Shown piece by piece: positions 33,389 through 43,060 of a stretch of DNA of 64,000 nucleotides (within the stretch, counting starts at the first letter, position 1; each line of letters begins with the position of its first letter). The notes beneath the pieces are model-generated. The model was not told the origin of the DNA and made no database searches. It saw nothing but the letters and a program-made list of their open reading frames with translations. The position numbers and the translations under genes are program-made. This DNA comes from Comamonas sp. (GTDB lineage Bacteria > Pseudomonadota > Gammaproteobacteria > Burkholderiales > Burkholderiaceae_C): assembly GCA_028690035.1 (NCBI GenBank), contig JAQVCA010000001.1:95940-159939 (forward strand), in the 5' to 3' direction.

Positions 33389-34174
33389 ATGCTGAAAAAA
33401 ACCCTGACTGCTGTGGCTATCGCCACCCTGGCCTTCACCGCCCAAGCTGCCGATGTATTGAAAGTGGCTGCTACCGCTGTGCCCCACGCCGAAATCCTGA
33501 ATTTCGTCAAACCCCAGCTCAAGGCCCAGGGCATTGAACTGCAGGTGAAAGAGTTCAGCGACTACGTGCAACCCAACGCTGCCGTGCAAGACAAACAGCT
33601 CGATGCCAACTTCTTCCAGCACCAGCCCTATCTGGACAGCTACAACAAAGACCGCAAGAGCGACCTGGTGCAGGTGCCCAATGGCAAAGTCCACGTAGAG
33701 CCCTTTGGCGCCTACTCCAGCAAGATCAAGACGATTGCAGAGCTCAAAGACGGCGCAACCGTCGCCATCCCCAACGACCCCTCCAACGGTGGCCGCGCGT
33801 TGATTTTGTTGGCCAAGCAAGGGCTGATCGCACTGAAAGACCCTGCCAGCCTGACACCCACGCCGCTGGATATCGTCAAAAACCCGAAAAAACTCAAGTT
33901 CAAAGAGCTCGAAGCGCCTCTGCTGCCGCGTGCCCTGGCCGATGTGGATCTGGCCCTGATCAACACCAACTACGCCATAGAAGCCAAGCTCAACCCCACC
34001 AAGGATGCATTGTTCATTGAAGGGGCCGATTCGCCCTACACCAACATCGTGGCGGCTCGCAAGGATCGTGCCGAGGGTGCCGACATCGCCAAACTGATGC
34101 AAGCCCTGCGCAGCCCCGAGGTGAAGCAGTTCATTCAAGAAAAATACCAGGGTGCGGTGGTGCCCGCCTTCTAA
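33389..34174 (+). CDS. metQ: Methionine ABC transporter substrate-binding protein
   Basis: This is a MetQ/NlpA-family periplasmic binding protein of 261 aa. Characteristic text: VAATAVPHAEILNFVKPQLKAQGIELQVKEFSDYVQPNAAVQDKQLDANFFQHQPYLDSYN, then KVHVEPFGAYSSKIKTIAELKDGATVAIPNDPSNGGRALILL. The signal (LTAVAIATLAFTAQAAD) appears to be a type I site, without the usual NlpA lipobox cysteine. I start at MLKKTLTAV (ATG 33389), not the track's 33293. Its presumed partners metN and metI are 1.4-3 kb away on the opposite strand, separated by three unrelated small genes. Confidence 0.92.
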   Translation: MLKKTLTAVAIATLAFTAQAADVLKVAATAVPHAEILNFVKPQLKAQGIELQVKEFSDYVQPNAAVQDKQLDANFFQHQPYLDSYNKDRKSDLVQVPNGKVHVEPFGAYSSKIKTIAELKDGATVAIPNDPSNGGRALILLAKQGLIALKDPASLTPTPLDIVKNPKKLKFKELEAPLLPRALADVDLALINTNYAIEAKLNPTKDALFIEGADSPYTNIVAARKDRAEGADIAKLMQALRSPEVKQFIQEKYQGAVVPAF

Positions 34175-34195
34175 GGCATATCCCCGATGAAAACC

Positions 34196-34222
34196 AGAGC
34201 ACGGCCCAGGCCGTGCTTTTTT
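34196..34222 (+). terminator. Rho-independent terminator after metQ
   Basis: AGCACGGCC-CA-GGCCGTGCT perfect stem followed by T6, 22 bp past the metQ stop. Confidence 0.88.
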
Positions 34223-34317
34223 ATGTCGGCACAGTGCAGGTTTTCACGGTTGCAGCGCCAGTTTTCGCTGGCATGATGTGCGGCTGATGCGTTTTCCACT
34301 ACCTATCAAAATTTGCT

Positions 34318-34623
34318 ATGACCGATACGACCATCCCCTTGAGCAAGGCCATCACCAAAGGATTGAGCGAAGTGACGCGCGAGCGCACCTTGTTGATCCA
34401 TGCACAACAAATGGGCAACGGCAACCCCAAGGTCATCAACTTCCGGGGCGATGTGGCCGAGGATTACCAGTACGACAAAATCAAGCCGCTCTCCACCAAA
34501 GCCCAGGCCATGGGCAACGTGGTGGTCATCGAGGGCGAAAGCCAGAAAACCGGCACGGTGGGCAATTACCAAATCTTGGCCAACCAGTGGGGCTTGCTCG
34601 AAGCACTGGCCAAGTTAGGCTAA
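34318..34623 (+). CDS. Conserved hypothetical protein, 101 aa
   Basis: I do not recognise the family. The sequence TDTTIPLSKAITKGLSEVTRERTLLIHAQQMGNGNPKVINFRGDVAEDYQYDKIKPLSTKAQAMGNVVVIEGESQKTGTVGNYQILANQWGLLEALAKLG looks like a well-folded small cytoplasmic protein, with no signal or membrane segment. ATG 34318 is the only good start, with a weak ribosome-binding site. The stop is followed immediately by inverted-pair repeat R9. Confidence 0.6.
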   Translation: MTDTTIPLSKAITKGLSEVTRERTLLIHAQQMGNGNPKVINFRGDVAEDYQYDKIKPLSTKAQAMGNVVVIEGESQKTGTVGNYQILANQWGLLEALAKLG

Positions 34624-34716
34624 AACCATAGCTGGCTGCGCAGTTCTGGCAATGTTTTTTAAATAAAAATTCTTAAAAAACCTTGCCAGATAAGCGACAG
34701 CAGCTATAAAAATTAT
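34622..34716. repeat. Dispersed repeat, inverted pair (copy R9)
   Basis: The left arm is aaaaccatagctggctgcgc and the right arm agataagcgacagcagctat, with an AT-rich core. It spans the whole convergent junction and touches both flanking stop codons. Confidence 0.7.
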
Positions 34717-35189
34717 GACTCTTCAGCCTCGTGGCGCATCTTGCGCCCCAGCTCCTGCACGTTGAAGTCCAGCAGCTTTGTGGCCAGCACGGTCTCCCAC
34801 AGAAAACCGGCCAGGGCACAGATAAACGACACCACGCCCGCTAAAAAACAGCTGAACACCGCCACCCCGTGGACACCCCACTCGGGGCCGATAAACAGCA
34901 GCACGATCGTTAGACCAATCAGAAAGCCGCACAGCGTCAGCAAGCCAATCGATAAATTGGCCAGACGCCCGCGTGAGCGCAGGTAATCGAGTTCGTGCAG
35001 ACCACGATCGATTTCAGCCTGCTCTGCGCTGTGCCGAATGGCTTGCGCCACCACCCGCGCGCGGTCGATGATGCGCGCCAGACGCCCTGCTACGACGGAA
35101 ATCATGCCCGCCACAGCGGTAAGAAAAAATACCGGTGCCAGCGACAGCTGCACGCTGTGCGTGACGCTGTCCATATCCATTGCCATCAT
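34713..35189 (-). CDS. DUF2721 family inner-membrane protein
   Basis: This 158-aa protein has three hydrophobic segments (SLAPVFFLTAVAGMISVVAGRLARI, LSIGLLTLCGFLIGLTIVLLFIG, VAVFSCFLAGVVSFICALAGFLWE). The Arg-rich text between the first two, GRLARIIDRAR...LHELDYLRSRGRLAN, is the DUF2721 signature. The function is unknown. It is divergent from the DUF3149 gene. Confidence 0.82.
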   Translation of the reverse strand: MMAMDMDSVTHSVQLSLAPVFFLTAVAGMISVVAGRLARIIDRARVVAQAIRHSAEQAEIDRGLHELDYLRSRGRLANLSIGLLTLCGFLIGLTIVLLFIGPEWGVHGVAVFSCFLAGVVSFICALAGFLWETVLATKLLDFNVQELGRKMRHEAEES

Positions 35190-35351
35190 GGTTAATTTGC
35201 ATTGGGTCGTACGTACCGTTGGGGATCAGGCCAGTTGCCTGCCCATCCATTGCACGCATTGACTTGTGTCAATTGAAGAAGCACGGGAAGCGTGGATATT
35301 AGATGCATTGCGTTTATCCCATCCAATGTTTACAAGCAAGGCGAGGCTTTT

Positions 35352-35516
35352 ATGAAAATGTTGATCGACTTATTCTCTACCGATTACGGTCTGATGAGCT
35401 TGATCGTGATCGCGATTGTGGTTGCCATGTGGATTTGGTTCACCATTTTGTTCATGGGCAAGATCCGTCTGGGGGAGGATCCCACGCGGAATGCGTCCAA
35501 GAGCGGCAAGTCTTGA
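35352..35516 (+). CDS. DUF3149 family small membrane protein
   Basis: This 54-aa protein has one transmembrane helix: MLIDLFSTDYGLMSLIVIAIVVAMWIWFTILFMGKIRL. The LFxTDYGLMS start is the DUF3149 hallmark. I start at MKMLIDLF (ATG 35352), with AGGCGAGG upstream, rather than the track's 35292. The function is unknown; a bidirectional terminator follows at once. Confidence 0.78.
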   Translation: MKMLIDLFSTDYGLMSLIVIAIVVAMWIWFTILFMGKIRLGEDPTRNASKSGKS

Positions 35517-35535
35517 GGGCGGTGACCTGTTTTTC

Positions 35536-35562
35536 AAAAGCTGCCTTGGGCAGCTTTTTTTA
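35536..35562. terminator. Bidirectional rho-independent terminator
   Basis: AAAGCTGCC-ttg-GGCAGCTTT with T runs on both strands, between convergent DUF3149 and metI. Confidence 0.85.
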
Positions 35563-35595
35563 TTGGGCACCGATCACCCGCATGGGCCTGCACTC

Positions 35596-36261
35596 TCAAC
35601 GGTGGCTGATGCGACGCACCAGCCAATCGCCCAGACTTTGAATGATCTGGACAAACACGATCAGCACCAGCACCACCACCAGCATCACATCCGGCAAAAA
35701 GCGCTGGTAGCCGTAACGAATGCCCAAGTCGCCCAAGCCTCCTCCCCCCACAGCCCCAGCCATGGCAGAGTAGCCCGTCAAGCTCACCAGGCTGATGGTC
35801 AACGCGGCCACAATGCCAGGCATGGCCTCGGGCAAAAGTACCTTCAGCACGATTTGGCTGGTGCTGGCGCCCATGGCCTGGGCCGCTTCGATCAGGCCAG
35901 CATCGACTTCGCGCAGCGCCGTTTCCACCAAACGCGCCATGAAAGGCGCCACCGCCACTGTCAGTGGCACCACTGCCGCCCACGTGCCAATGGAAGAGCC
36001 GGTAACCCAGCGGGTGAAGGGAATGATGGCCACCAGCAAGATGATGAACGGGGTGGAGCGTGCGGCATTCACCAATCCGCCCACGATGGCATTGAGCGGC
36101 GGGTTGGGCAGGATGCCGCCACGATCGGTCAGGCGCAAGAACACGCCCAGTGGCACACCGAATACGGCACCCAGCAGGCCGGAGATGCCCACCATGATGA
36201 TGGTCTCCCACAGCGCCTCAAGCAGCAACTGCACCATCATTTCCGAAAAATTCTCAAACAT
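35596..36261 (-). CDS. metI: Methionine ABC transporter permease
   Basis: MetI is the inner-membrane permease of the D/L-methionine importer. At 221 aa it has about five membrane segments. The permease EAA-loop text is [80 protein letters not shown], an excellent MetI match. The track merges it with metN in one 572-codon ORF; the true start is MFENFSEMM (ATG 36261), where the intact metN would end 8 bp inside metI. Confidence 0.9.
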   Translation of the reverse strand: MFENFSEMMVQLLLEALWETIIMVGISGLLGAVFGVPLGVFLRLTDRGGILPNPPLNAIVGGLVNAARSTPFIILLVAIIPFTRWVTGSSIGTWAAVVPLTVAVAPFMARLVETALREVDAGLIEAAQAMGASTSQIVLKVLLPEAMPGIVAALTISLVSLTGYSAMAGAVGGGGLGDLGIRYGYQRFLPDVMLVVVLVLIVFVQIIQSLGDWLVRRISHR

Positions 36262-37314
36262 GCTGTGTCCCTTCCTGCTGCACGCGCACCTGCACGCCCT
36301 GGGCCTGCAGATAGGCCACCGCCACAGCAATCTGGCTGGCCCCTCGGCAAACACGGCCAGAGAGCCAAAGGTCTCGCCCTGAATTTCATCGATTTGCCCA
36401 TGCAAAATGGACAAATCCAGCCCCAGCTCACGGATTAAATGCGAGAGCACCGGCTCGTATGCACTGGCCCCGGCGTACGACAAACGCAGCAGCTGTCCGC
36501 TGGCACCTGCAGGTAATTTTTGCGAGAGTGCCTGCACCCGCTGCAGCACGCCCTGAGGCAGCTCTTGCGGCACGATTTCATCGATCAGGCTGTAGGTGAT
36601 GGGCTGCTGCGGCTGGGTGAAGACCTGCAACACGCTGCCCAGCTCGACCACGGCGCCGGCATCCATCACTGCCACGCGGTCGGCAATGTGTTTGATGGCC
36701 TGCATTTGGTGCGTGATCAGCACCACCGTGACCCCCAGCTCGCGATTGACCTGGCGCAACAGCTCTAGGATGGAGCGCGTGGTTTCCGGATCGAGCGCAC
36801 TGGTGGCCTCGTCGGAGAGCAGCACCGTGGGCTTGCTGGCCAATGCCCGCGCAATGCCCACACGCTGCTTTTGCCCCCCGGATATCTGCGCCGGATAGCG
36901 ATCGGCCAGGTGGGCCAGCCCCACCAGCTCCAGCAGCGGCATGACGCGGGCACGAATTTGCGCCGGCGCCACGCCAGCCAGCTCCAGGGGCAAGGCCACG
37001 TTGTCGAACACGGTGCGCGAGGACAGTAGGTTGAAGTGCTGAAACACCATCCCGATTTCACGGCGCGCCTCGCGCAGTTGGGCTTCGCCCAAGGCCAGCA
37101 AATTGCGACCATGTACCCATACCTGACCTGCCGTGGGGCGATTGAGCAAGTTGATGCAGCGCACCAGTGAGCTTTTGCCAGCACCACTGCGCCCGATGAT
37201 GCCGAAGATCTCTCCAGCCTGAATGTCTAAATTGATGTTTTTGAGCGCATGCACCGGCCCAGATGGGCCAGCGTAGGTCAGGGACATGTCCCGAATGTCG
37301 ATCATGGGTGTCAT
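36254..37314 (-). CDS. metN: Methionine ABC transporter ATP-binding protein (apparent frameshift near 3' end)
   Basis: MetN is the ATPase of the methionine importer. It shows Walker [21 protein letters not shown], signature [16 protein letters not shown], Walker [14 protein letters not shown] and the C-terminal ACT-like NIL domain that senses methionine ([51 protein letters not shown]). After AEG the frame becomes [18 protein letters not shown] and runs into metI. Adding one G to the GGGG run near 36345 restores [28 protein letters not shown] and a stop at 36254. It is either a base-calling artefact or a real frameshift. Confidence 0.9.
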
Positions 37315-37350
37315 GCTATGTATGACTTTCAGAAAAGCAGGTGTGGCACT

Positions 37351-37938
37351 TCAACGTTCATGCACATAAGGTTGGGCAAACACCCCACGCAGACCAAGGG
37401 ACTGCTCCTTATCCTGCCCCTGATAAATCTGTTGCAGCAGGCGCTTTAGGGCATTGAAGGCTGGACTGAAATGCTCACCCGAGGCCATGCTTTCCTCATA
37501 GACCACCCCACCGGCGGTCACACGCACCAGCACGCCGCGCGACACCACCAAACGCTCCAGCGTATCCATGGGCAACTGAAAGGCTGTTTGTCCAGGGCCC
37601 ACAGACTGTTCAGCTGCCAGGGTGCGCACCCGCATAGGGCCATTGGGACGGGCCCGAAACTCCACCATGTCCACCGGAGGGTGCGTCCCACGTGTAAAGC
37701 CCACGGTCAAGGTTGCCTGACGAGGCTTGCTGTCGCTCCACTGCAAGCCCAAGGTCGGGCAATGCAGGACGTTGACGCAATCGAGGCGTACAGGGGCAAA
37801 CACCGCGCTACGCACTGCCCCGCTGGCATCCTTCTCTACCCGTACGCCCTCCACCACCGCGACGGACTGTGGTTCCGACGACGCACAGCCCAGCAAACCT
37901 ACTGCGGCCAGTGTGCAGATGCTCCAGAAAATTCGCAT
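37351..37938 (-). CDS. Predicted lipoprotein of unknown function
   Basis: This 195-aa protein has a signal peptide ending in the lipobox VGLLGC (MRIFWSICTLAAVGLLGCASS). The mature part (SDSKPRQATLTVGFTRGTHPPVDMVEFRARPNGPMRVRTLAAEQSVGPGQTAFQLPMDTLERLVVSRGVLVRVTAGGVVYEE) looks beta-rich. I do not recognise the family. I start at MRIFWSIC (ATG 37938); the track start lies 25 codons earlier in the divergent promoter region. It lies 36 bp upstream of metN on the same strand and may be co-transcribed. Confidence 0.7.
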   Translation of the reverse strand: MRIFWSICTLAAVGLLGCASSEPQSVAVVEGVRVEKDASGAVRSAVFAPVRLDCVNVLHCPTLGLQWSDSKPRQATLTVGFTRGTHPPVDMVEFRARPNGPMRVRTLAAEQSVGPGQTAFQLPMDTLERLVVSRGVLVRVTAGGVVYEESMASGEHFSPAFNALKRLLQQIYQGQDKEQSLGLRGVFAQPYVHER

Positions 37939-37988
37939 ATCTTTTGACCTTTCTTGGGACAAACTCATGTCCTGTGAGCCGTGATGCT

Positions 37989-38004
37989 TCAGTGTATTTA
38001 CTGA
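37989..38004. promoter_or_regulatory. Palindrome in the lipoprotein/nsrR divergent region
   Basis: TCAGT-GTATTT-ACTGA is a perfect dyad 52 bp from both flanking start codons. It could be an operator, possibly for NsrR itself, although it does not closely match the usual ATGCATTT-n-AAATGCAT motif. Confidence 0.35.
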
Positions 38005-38055
38005 TGCAATCACTAACTCATCTACGATTAAAGAAATCTTGTTACAGTGCCAAAT

Positions 38056-38559
38056 ATGCGCTTGACCTCTCTCACCGATTTTTCTCTACGCATGCTCATG
38101 CATGTGGCACAGCACCCGGATCGGCTGTGTACCATCGCTGAAGTCGCACAGATTCAGCGTATTTCACAAACCCATCTCATGAAGGTGACCCACCAGCTGG
38201 CACTGCAAGGCTGGCTCACCACCGTGCGCGGCAAAGGCGGTGGTATCCGTCTGGCCATGCCGCCAGAAAAAATTGGTATCGGAGCCGTCGTACGCAGCAT
38301 AGAGCCCAGCTTTGCTATCGTGGAGTGCTTTAGCGAGGACAACACCGGCTGTCGCATGACAGGCAGCTGCCGTCTGGCCAATGTTTTCGATGGGGCGCTG
38401 CAGGCCTTCTTACAGCATCTGGATCGCTACACGTTGGCCGATATGCTCCCAGGGCTGCCCGCTTTGCAGGCAGACAAGGCCCTGCCGGTTCACATCTTCC
38501 GCACGGCCCATACCAATACCAATACAAAGAAGTCGCCAAAAGGCAGCACCCTTGCATAG
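38056..38559 (+). CDS. nsrR: Rrf2-family nitric-oxide-sensing repressor NsrR
   Basis: This 167-aa winged-helix regulator begins MRLTSLTDFSLRMLMHVAQHPDRLCTIAEVAQIQRISQTHLMKVTHQLALQGWLTTVRGKGGGIRLA, near-identical in layout to NsrR, including the RGKGGGI wing. The Fe-S ligands are the three cysteines in CFSEDNTGCRMTGSCRL (C-x7-C-x5-C). NsrR represses NO-detoxification genes until its cluster is nitrosylated. None of the usual targets (hmp, norB, ytfE) is adjacent. ATG 38056 is preferred to the track's GTG 38047. Confidence 0.92.
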   Translation: MRLTSLTDFSLRMLMHVAQHPDRLCTIAEVAQIQRISQTHLMKVTHQLALQGWLTTVRGKGGGIRLAMPPEKIGIGAVVRSIEPSFAIVECFSEDNTGCRMTGSCRLANVFDGALQAFLQHLDRYTLADMLPGLPALQADKALPVHIFRTAHTNTNTKKSPKGSTLA

Positions 38560-38576
38560 CGCTGAAATTGGCACAC

Positions 38577-38627
38577 CCCACAGGCACAACGCTACATACA
38601 TACACACATGCCGCAGCGCACCTGTGG
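38577..38627. other. Inverted repeat between convergent nsrR and ilvD
   Basis: CCCACAGG and CCTGTGGG are separated by about 34 nt. There is no T tract, so it is a weak terminator candidate at best. Confidence 0.3.
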
Positions 38628-38644
38628 GCAGAGGGTGGAGGCTC

Positions 38645-40504
38645 TCAGTCGTCCAGCAAAGATAGGTCGCGCACGGCACCCTTGTCGGCGCTGGTGACCA
38701 GCTTGGCGTAGGCCTTCAGCGCGGCAGAGACCTTGCGTGGGCGCGCTTTGGCAGGTTTCCACCCCTTCGCATCCTGCTCGGCACGACGGCGCGTTAGCTC
38801 TTCATCACTCAGCAGCACCTGAATGCTGCGGTTGGGAATATCGATGCGAATTTTGTCGCCATCGCGTACCAAGCCAATCGCACCACCGGCCGCCGCTTCG
38901 GGCGAACAATGGCCAATCGACAACCCGGAGGTCCCCCCCGAAAAACGACCATCGGTGAGCAACGCACAGGCCTTGCCCAAACCTTTGCTCTTGATGTAAC
39001 TGGTCGGGTACAGCATCTCTTGCATGCCCGGGCCACCCTTGGGGCCCTCATAGCGCACGATGACCACATCACCGGCCTTGACTTTGTCGCCCAGGATGTT
39101 GGCGACGGCCTCGTCCTGCGATTCGGTCACATGGGCGCTGCCCTCAAAGACCAGAATCGACTCATCCACCCCGGCGGTTTTCACCACGCAGCCATCCAGG
39201 GCGATGTTGCCGTACAGCACGGCCAGCCCCCCTTCGGTGCTGAAGGCGTGCTCCACCGAGCGAATGCAGCCTTCGGCGCGATCCTGATCCAAGCTGGGCC
39301 AGCGCTGGTTTTGGCTGAAGGCCACCTGGGTCGGCACGCCACCAGGGGCCGCCTTGAAAAACTCATGCACCGAGGCATCTTGTGTGCGCTGCACATCCCA
39401 CTGTGCCAGGGCATCGCCCAGACTGGGGGCGTATACCGTGGGCACATCGGTGTGCAGGCGTCCAGCACGCTCCAGCTCCCCCAGGATGGCCATGATGCCG
39501 CCTGCGCGGTGCACATCCTCGATGTGGTACTTGTCGGTGTTGGGCGCCACTTTGCACAGCTGCGGCACCACGCGCGAGAGGCGGTCGATATCGCGCATAG
39601 TGAAGGGGATCTCGGCTTCCTGGGCAATGGCCAGCAGGTGCAAGATGGTATTGGTCGATCCACCCATGGCAATGTCCAGCGTCATGGCGTTTTCAAATGC
39701 CTTGAATCCCACCGACCGTGGCAAGATACGCTCGTTGTTGCCTTCGTAGTATTCGCGCGCCAGCTCAACGATGCGGCGACCAGCGCGCTTGAAGAGCAAC
39801 TCACGATCGGCATGCGTGGCCAAAACGGTACCGTTGCCAGGCAGCGACAGGCCCAGCGCTTCGGTCAGACAGTTCATCGAGTTGGCCGTGAACATGCCTG
39901 AGCACGAGCCGCAGGTGGGGCAGGCACTGCGCTCCACTTGCGCGATGTCGGCTTCATTGACAGAGCTGTCCACGGCCATAACCATGGCATCGACCAGATC
40001 CAGCTTTTTGGCGCGGAAGGTCTGGGTACCCGGCACCGCCAGCTGTACCTTACCCGCCTCCATCGGCCCACCCGAGACAAAAATCACCGGGATATTCAAG
40101 CGCATCGCTGCCATCAACATGCCGGGGGTGATCTTGTCGCAGTTGGAAATGCACACCATGGCATCGGCGCAGTGCGCATTCACCATGTACTCCACACTAT
40201 CGGCAATCACATCACGGCTGGGCAGCGAGTACAGCATCCCATCGTGACCCATGGCGATGCCATCGTCCACCGCAATCGTGTTGAACTCTTTGGCCACACC
40301 GCCTGCGGCTTCGATCTCGCGCGCCACCAACTGCCCCAAGTCTTTCAGATGCACATGCCCGGGCACAAACTGCGTGAACGAGTTGACCACAGCGATGATG
40401 GGTTTTTGAAAATCCGCATCTTTCATGCCAGTGGCGCGCCACAGGGCGCGAGCACCGGCCATATTGCGGCCAGCAGTGGAGGTTTTGGAACGGTAAGCGG
40501 GCAT
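38645..40504 (-). CDS. ilvD: Dihydroxy-acid dehydratase
   Basis: IlvD dehydrates dihydroxy acids in branched-chain amino-acid synthesis. The Fe-S ligands and substrate motifs are clear: [83 protein letters not shown] and [24 protein letters not shown]. The length is 619 aa, the [4Fe-4S] E. coli-type size. I start at [27 protein letters not shown] (ATG 40504); the track extension to 40738 is not conserved. Confidence 0.97.
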   Translation of the reverse strand: MPAYRSKTSTAGRNMAGARALWRATGMKDADFQKPIIAVVNSFTQFVPGHVHLKDLGQLVAREIEAAGGVAKEFNTIAVDDGIAMGHDGMLYSLPSRDVIADSVEYMVNAHCADAMVCISNCDKITPGMLMAAMRLNIPVIFVSGGPMEAGKVQLAVPGTQTFRAKKLDLVDAMVMAVDSSVNEADIAQVERSACPTCGSCSGMFTANSMNCLTEALGLSLPGNGTVLATHADRELLFKRAGRRIVELAREYYEGNNERILPRSVGFKAFENAMTLDIAMGGSTNTILHLLAIAQEAEIPFTMRDIDRLSRVVPQLCKVAPNTDKYHIEDVHRAGGIMAILGELERAGRLHTDVPTVYAPSLGDALAQWDVQRTQDASVHEFFKAAPGGVPTQVAFSQNQRWPSLDQDRAEGCIRSVEHAFSTEGGLAVLYGNIALDGCVVKTAGVDESILVFEGSAHVTESQDEAVANILGDKVKAGDVVIVRYEGPKGGPGMQEMLYPTSYIKSKGLGKACALLTDGRFSGGTSGLSIGHCSPEAAAGGAIGLVRDGDKIRIDIPNRSIQVLLSDEELTRRRAEQDAKGWKPAKARPRKVSAALKAYAKLVTSADKGAVRDLSLLDD

Positions 40505-40619
40505 GTCGGTCTCTGGTCGTGACGAAAAACAAAAGGCCCAAAGCAGCAACGCGCTCAGGCCATGCACATGGCGGGGATTATCTCGCACCAGAGGCAGCAG
40601 CCAGCGTGCTGGCCTGCAA

Positions 40620-40880
40620 TCACTTGCGCTTGCGCGCAGCAGCCCCCAAGGCTTCACGACTCTTGCGCAGACGTTCTGCCTTGCGCGCATCAACGCGCTC
40701 CATGACTTTGCGCCGGGTAAATCCGGACGCGTCGGCATAGGCCCACCACACCGAAGTCAAGCCAAACAGGCCAATCACCCACCACCACGACAAGTTGGCC
40801 ACCCAGGCGATGTCCAGGGTTCCGTTGTGTACCAAGGCTTTCAACACCGCCATCATCACCGCTATTGCCAGCAACCACAT
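40620..40880 (-). CDS. TIGR04438 family Trp-rich small membrane protein
   Basis: This 86-aa protein has two hydrophobic segments: [17 protein letters not shown] and [28 protein letters not shown] basic helix follows, [26 protein letters not shown]. The SWWW...WWAYAD pattern defines the Burkholderiales Trp-rich family TIGR04438, of unknown function. I start at MWLLAIAV (ATG 40880) with AAGGAAA upstream. Confidence 0.8.
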   Translation of the reverse strand: MWLLAIAVMMAVLKALVHNGTLDIAWVANLSWWWVIGLFGLTSVWWAYADASGFTRRKVMERVDARKAERLRKSREALGAAARKRK

Positions 40881-41060
40881 ATGTTTTTTCCTTTTCAATG
40901 ACGCACCATCGACAGCCATGAGCTGTCCCCAGAGGCACGATATTGTGCTGATGGCCCCAGGTTTTGAGAGGCAAGAGTTGGTGCGAGATGCTCAAGTGTC
41001 AGCTTTCCGCAAGCCACCCTTGAATAATGGCGCCACCATAATTCTCGAGGAGACCACTAA

Positions 41061-42962
41061 ATGACCCCGTTCGCAGATTTTCACCGCCGATCCATAGCCC
41101 CCGAAACACGCGATGCCTTCTGGCTCGAACAAGCACAGGCCATCGACTGGCACCGCCAGCCCCAGCAGGGCTGCGACTACACCAGCCCGCCATTTGCTCG
41201 CTGGTTTGCAGATGGCCAGCTCAATCTGTGCCACAACGCGATTGATCGGCACTTGACCATGCGGGGAGATCAGGCGGCCATTGTGGCGATTTCCACCGAA
41301 ACCAACACGGAAAAAGTCTACACCTACGCCCAATTGCACCAAGAAGTGCAGCGCATGGCAGCGGTGCTGCAGTCTTTTGGGGTAGGCAAAGGCGACCGGG
41401 TGCAAATTTACATGCCCATGATTGCCGAAGCCGCCTTTGCCATGCTGGCTTGCGCACGTCTGGGCGCCATCCACAGTGTGGTGTTCGGCGGTTTTGCCTC
41501 GGTGTCGCTGGCCTCGCGCATTGACGATGCGCAGCCCAAAGTCATCATCAGCGCCGATGCTGGCTCACGCGGTGGCCGGGCCATTGCCTACAAACCCCTT
41601 TTGGATGAGGCTCTGCAACTGGCCAAGCACCAGCCCAACGCCGTGCTGATGGTCAATCGCGGCTTGGCCCCCATGGCCATGCAAGCAGGCCGCGACCACG
41701 ACTGGACGGAACTGCGCGCGCAGCATGCGCAGGCCCAAGTGTCCTGCACTTGGGTACAGGCCACCGACCCCAGCTATATCCTCTACACCAGCGGCACCAC
41801 CGGCAAACCCAAAGGCGTACAGCGCGATACCGGAGGCTACGCCGTGGCTCTGGCGGCCAGCATGCAGCATGTCTTTCACGCTCAGGCTGGACACACCTTC
41901 TTCTGCACCAGCGACATCGGCTGGGTGGTGGGCCACAGCTACATCATCTATGGGCCGCTGTTGGCGGGCATGACCACCATCATGTACGAGGGCCTGCCCA
42001 CCCGACCCGATGCGGGCATCTGGTGGAGCTTGGTGGAAAAGTACCGCGTGACGCACATGTTCTCGGCCCCCACCGCCGTGCGCGTGCTGAAAAAACAAGA
42101 CCCCGAATACCTCACCAAGTACGACCTCTCCAGCCTGCAGGCCTTGTGGCTGGCCGGTGAACCCCTGGATGAGCCCACAGCACAGTGGATCAGCGGCGCC
42201 CTGCAAGTGCCCATCATCGACAACTACTGGCAAACCGAAACTGGCTGGCCCATCCTCACCTTGTGCAACGGCGTAGAAAAACAGTCCAGCCGCTTTGGCA
42301 GTCCGGGTAAGGCGGTGTATGGCTACAACGTCAAATTGCTGGACGAAAACACCGGCCAAGAGCTCACCGAACCCAACCAAAAAGGCGTTCTGGCTATTGA
42401 AGGCCCCCTGCCCCCCGGCTGCCTGCAAACCGTCTGGGGCGACGATGCACGTTTTGTCTCGACCTACTGGAGCAGCGTGCCCGGACGGCAGATTTACAGC
42501 ACCTTCGACTGGGGCATTCGCGATGCCGATGGCTACTACTTCATCTTGGGACGCACCGACGATGTGATCAACGTCGCTGGGCACCGCTTGGGCACGCGCG
42601 AGATCGAGGAAAGTATCAGCGGCCACGCTGGCATCGCCGAAGTGGCGGTGGTGGGTGTGGCCGACAAGCTCAAAGGCCAAGTGGCCATGGCCTTTGCCGT
42701 GCCACGCCATGCCGAGCAGGTGGCCACCGCCGAAGGACAGGCCGCGCTGGAAGCCGAGGTCATGCAGCAGGTCGATAGTCAGCTGGGTGCCGTGGCACGC
42801 CCCGCGCGCGTGCTGTTTGTCACCACCTTGCCCAAAACACGCAGTGGCAAGCTGCTGCGCCGCGCCTTGCAGGCCGTGGCCGAGCAGCGCGACCCTGGCG
42901 ACCTGACCACCATGGAAGACCCTAGCGCGCTGCAACAAGTCAAAGAACTGTTGACGACCTAA
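41061..42962 (+). CDS. prpE: Propionate--CoA ligase
   Basis: PrpE is an acetyl-CoA-synthetase-like AMP-forming ligase that activates propionate. The adenylation motif is YILYTSGTTGKPKGVQRDTGGYAVAL (about residue 235); the PKGV..DTGGY text favours PrpE over Acs. Other motifs are VFGGFASVSLASRIDD, DNYWQTETGWPI, GRTDDVINVAGHRLGTREIEE and the acetylatable Lys in PKTRSGKLLRR. The length of 633 aa is normal. GAGGAG precedes ATG 41061, and a -10-like AATAAT lies about 35 bp upstream. No other prp genes are present. Confidence 0.93.
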   Translation: MTPFADFHRRSIAPETRDAFWLEQAQAIDWHRQPQQGCDYTSPPFARWFADGQLNLCHNAIDRHLTMRGDQAAIVAISTETNTEKVYTYAQLHQEVQRMAAVLQSFGVGKGDRVQIYMPMIAEAAFAMLACARLGAIHSVVFGGFASVSLASRIDDAQPKVIISADAGSRGGRAIAYKPLLDEALQLAKHQPNAVLMVNRGLAPMAMQAGRDHDWTELRAQHAQAQVSCTWVQATDPSYILYTSGTTGKPKGVQRDTGGYAVALAASMQHVFHAQAGHTFFCTSDIGWVVGHSYIIYGPLLAGMTTIMYEGLPTRPDAGIWWSLVEKYRVTHMFSAPTAVRVLKKQDPEYLTKYDLSSLQALWLAGEPLDEPTAQWISGALQVPIIDNYWQTETGWPILTLCNGVEKQSSRFGSPGKAVYGYNVKLLDENTGQELTEPNQKGVLAIEGPLPPGCLQTVWGDDARFVSTYWSSVPGRQIYSTFDWGIRDADGYYFILGRTDDVINVAGHRLGTREIEESISGHAGIAEVAVVGVADKLKGQVAMAFAVPRHAEQVATAEGQAALEAEVMQQVDSQLGAVARPARVLFVTTLPKTRSGKLLRRALQAVAEQRDPGDLTTMEDPSALQQVKELLTT

Positions 42963-43060
42963 GCGCCACACGCTGCCCTCCACGGTAGCGCACCTAAAAT
43001 GCAGCAGGGCACACCAGTGCCCTGTTTGTTTTTGCCCCTACAAAATCGAAAGAGAACACC

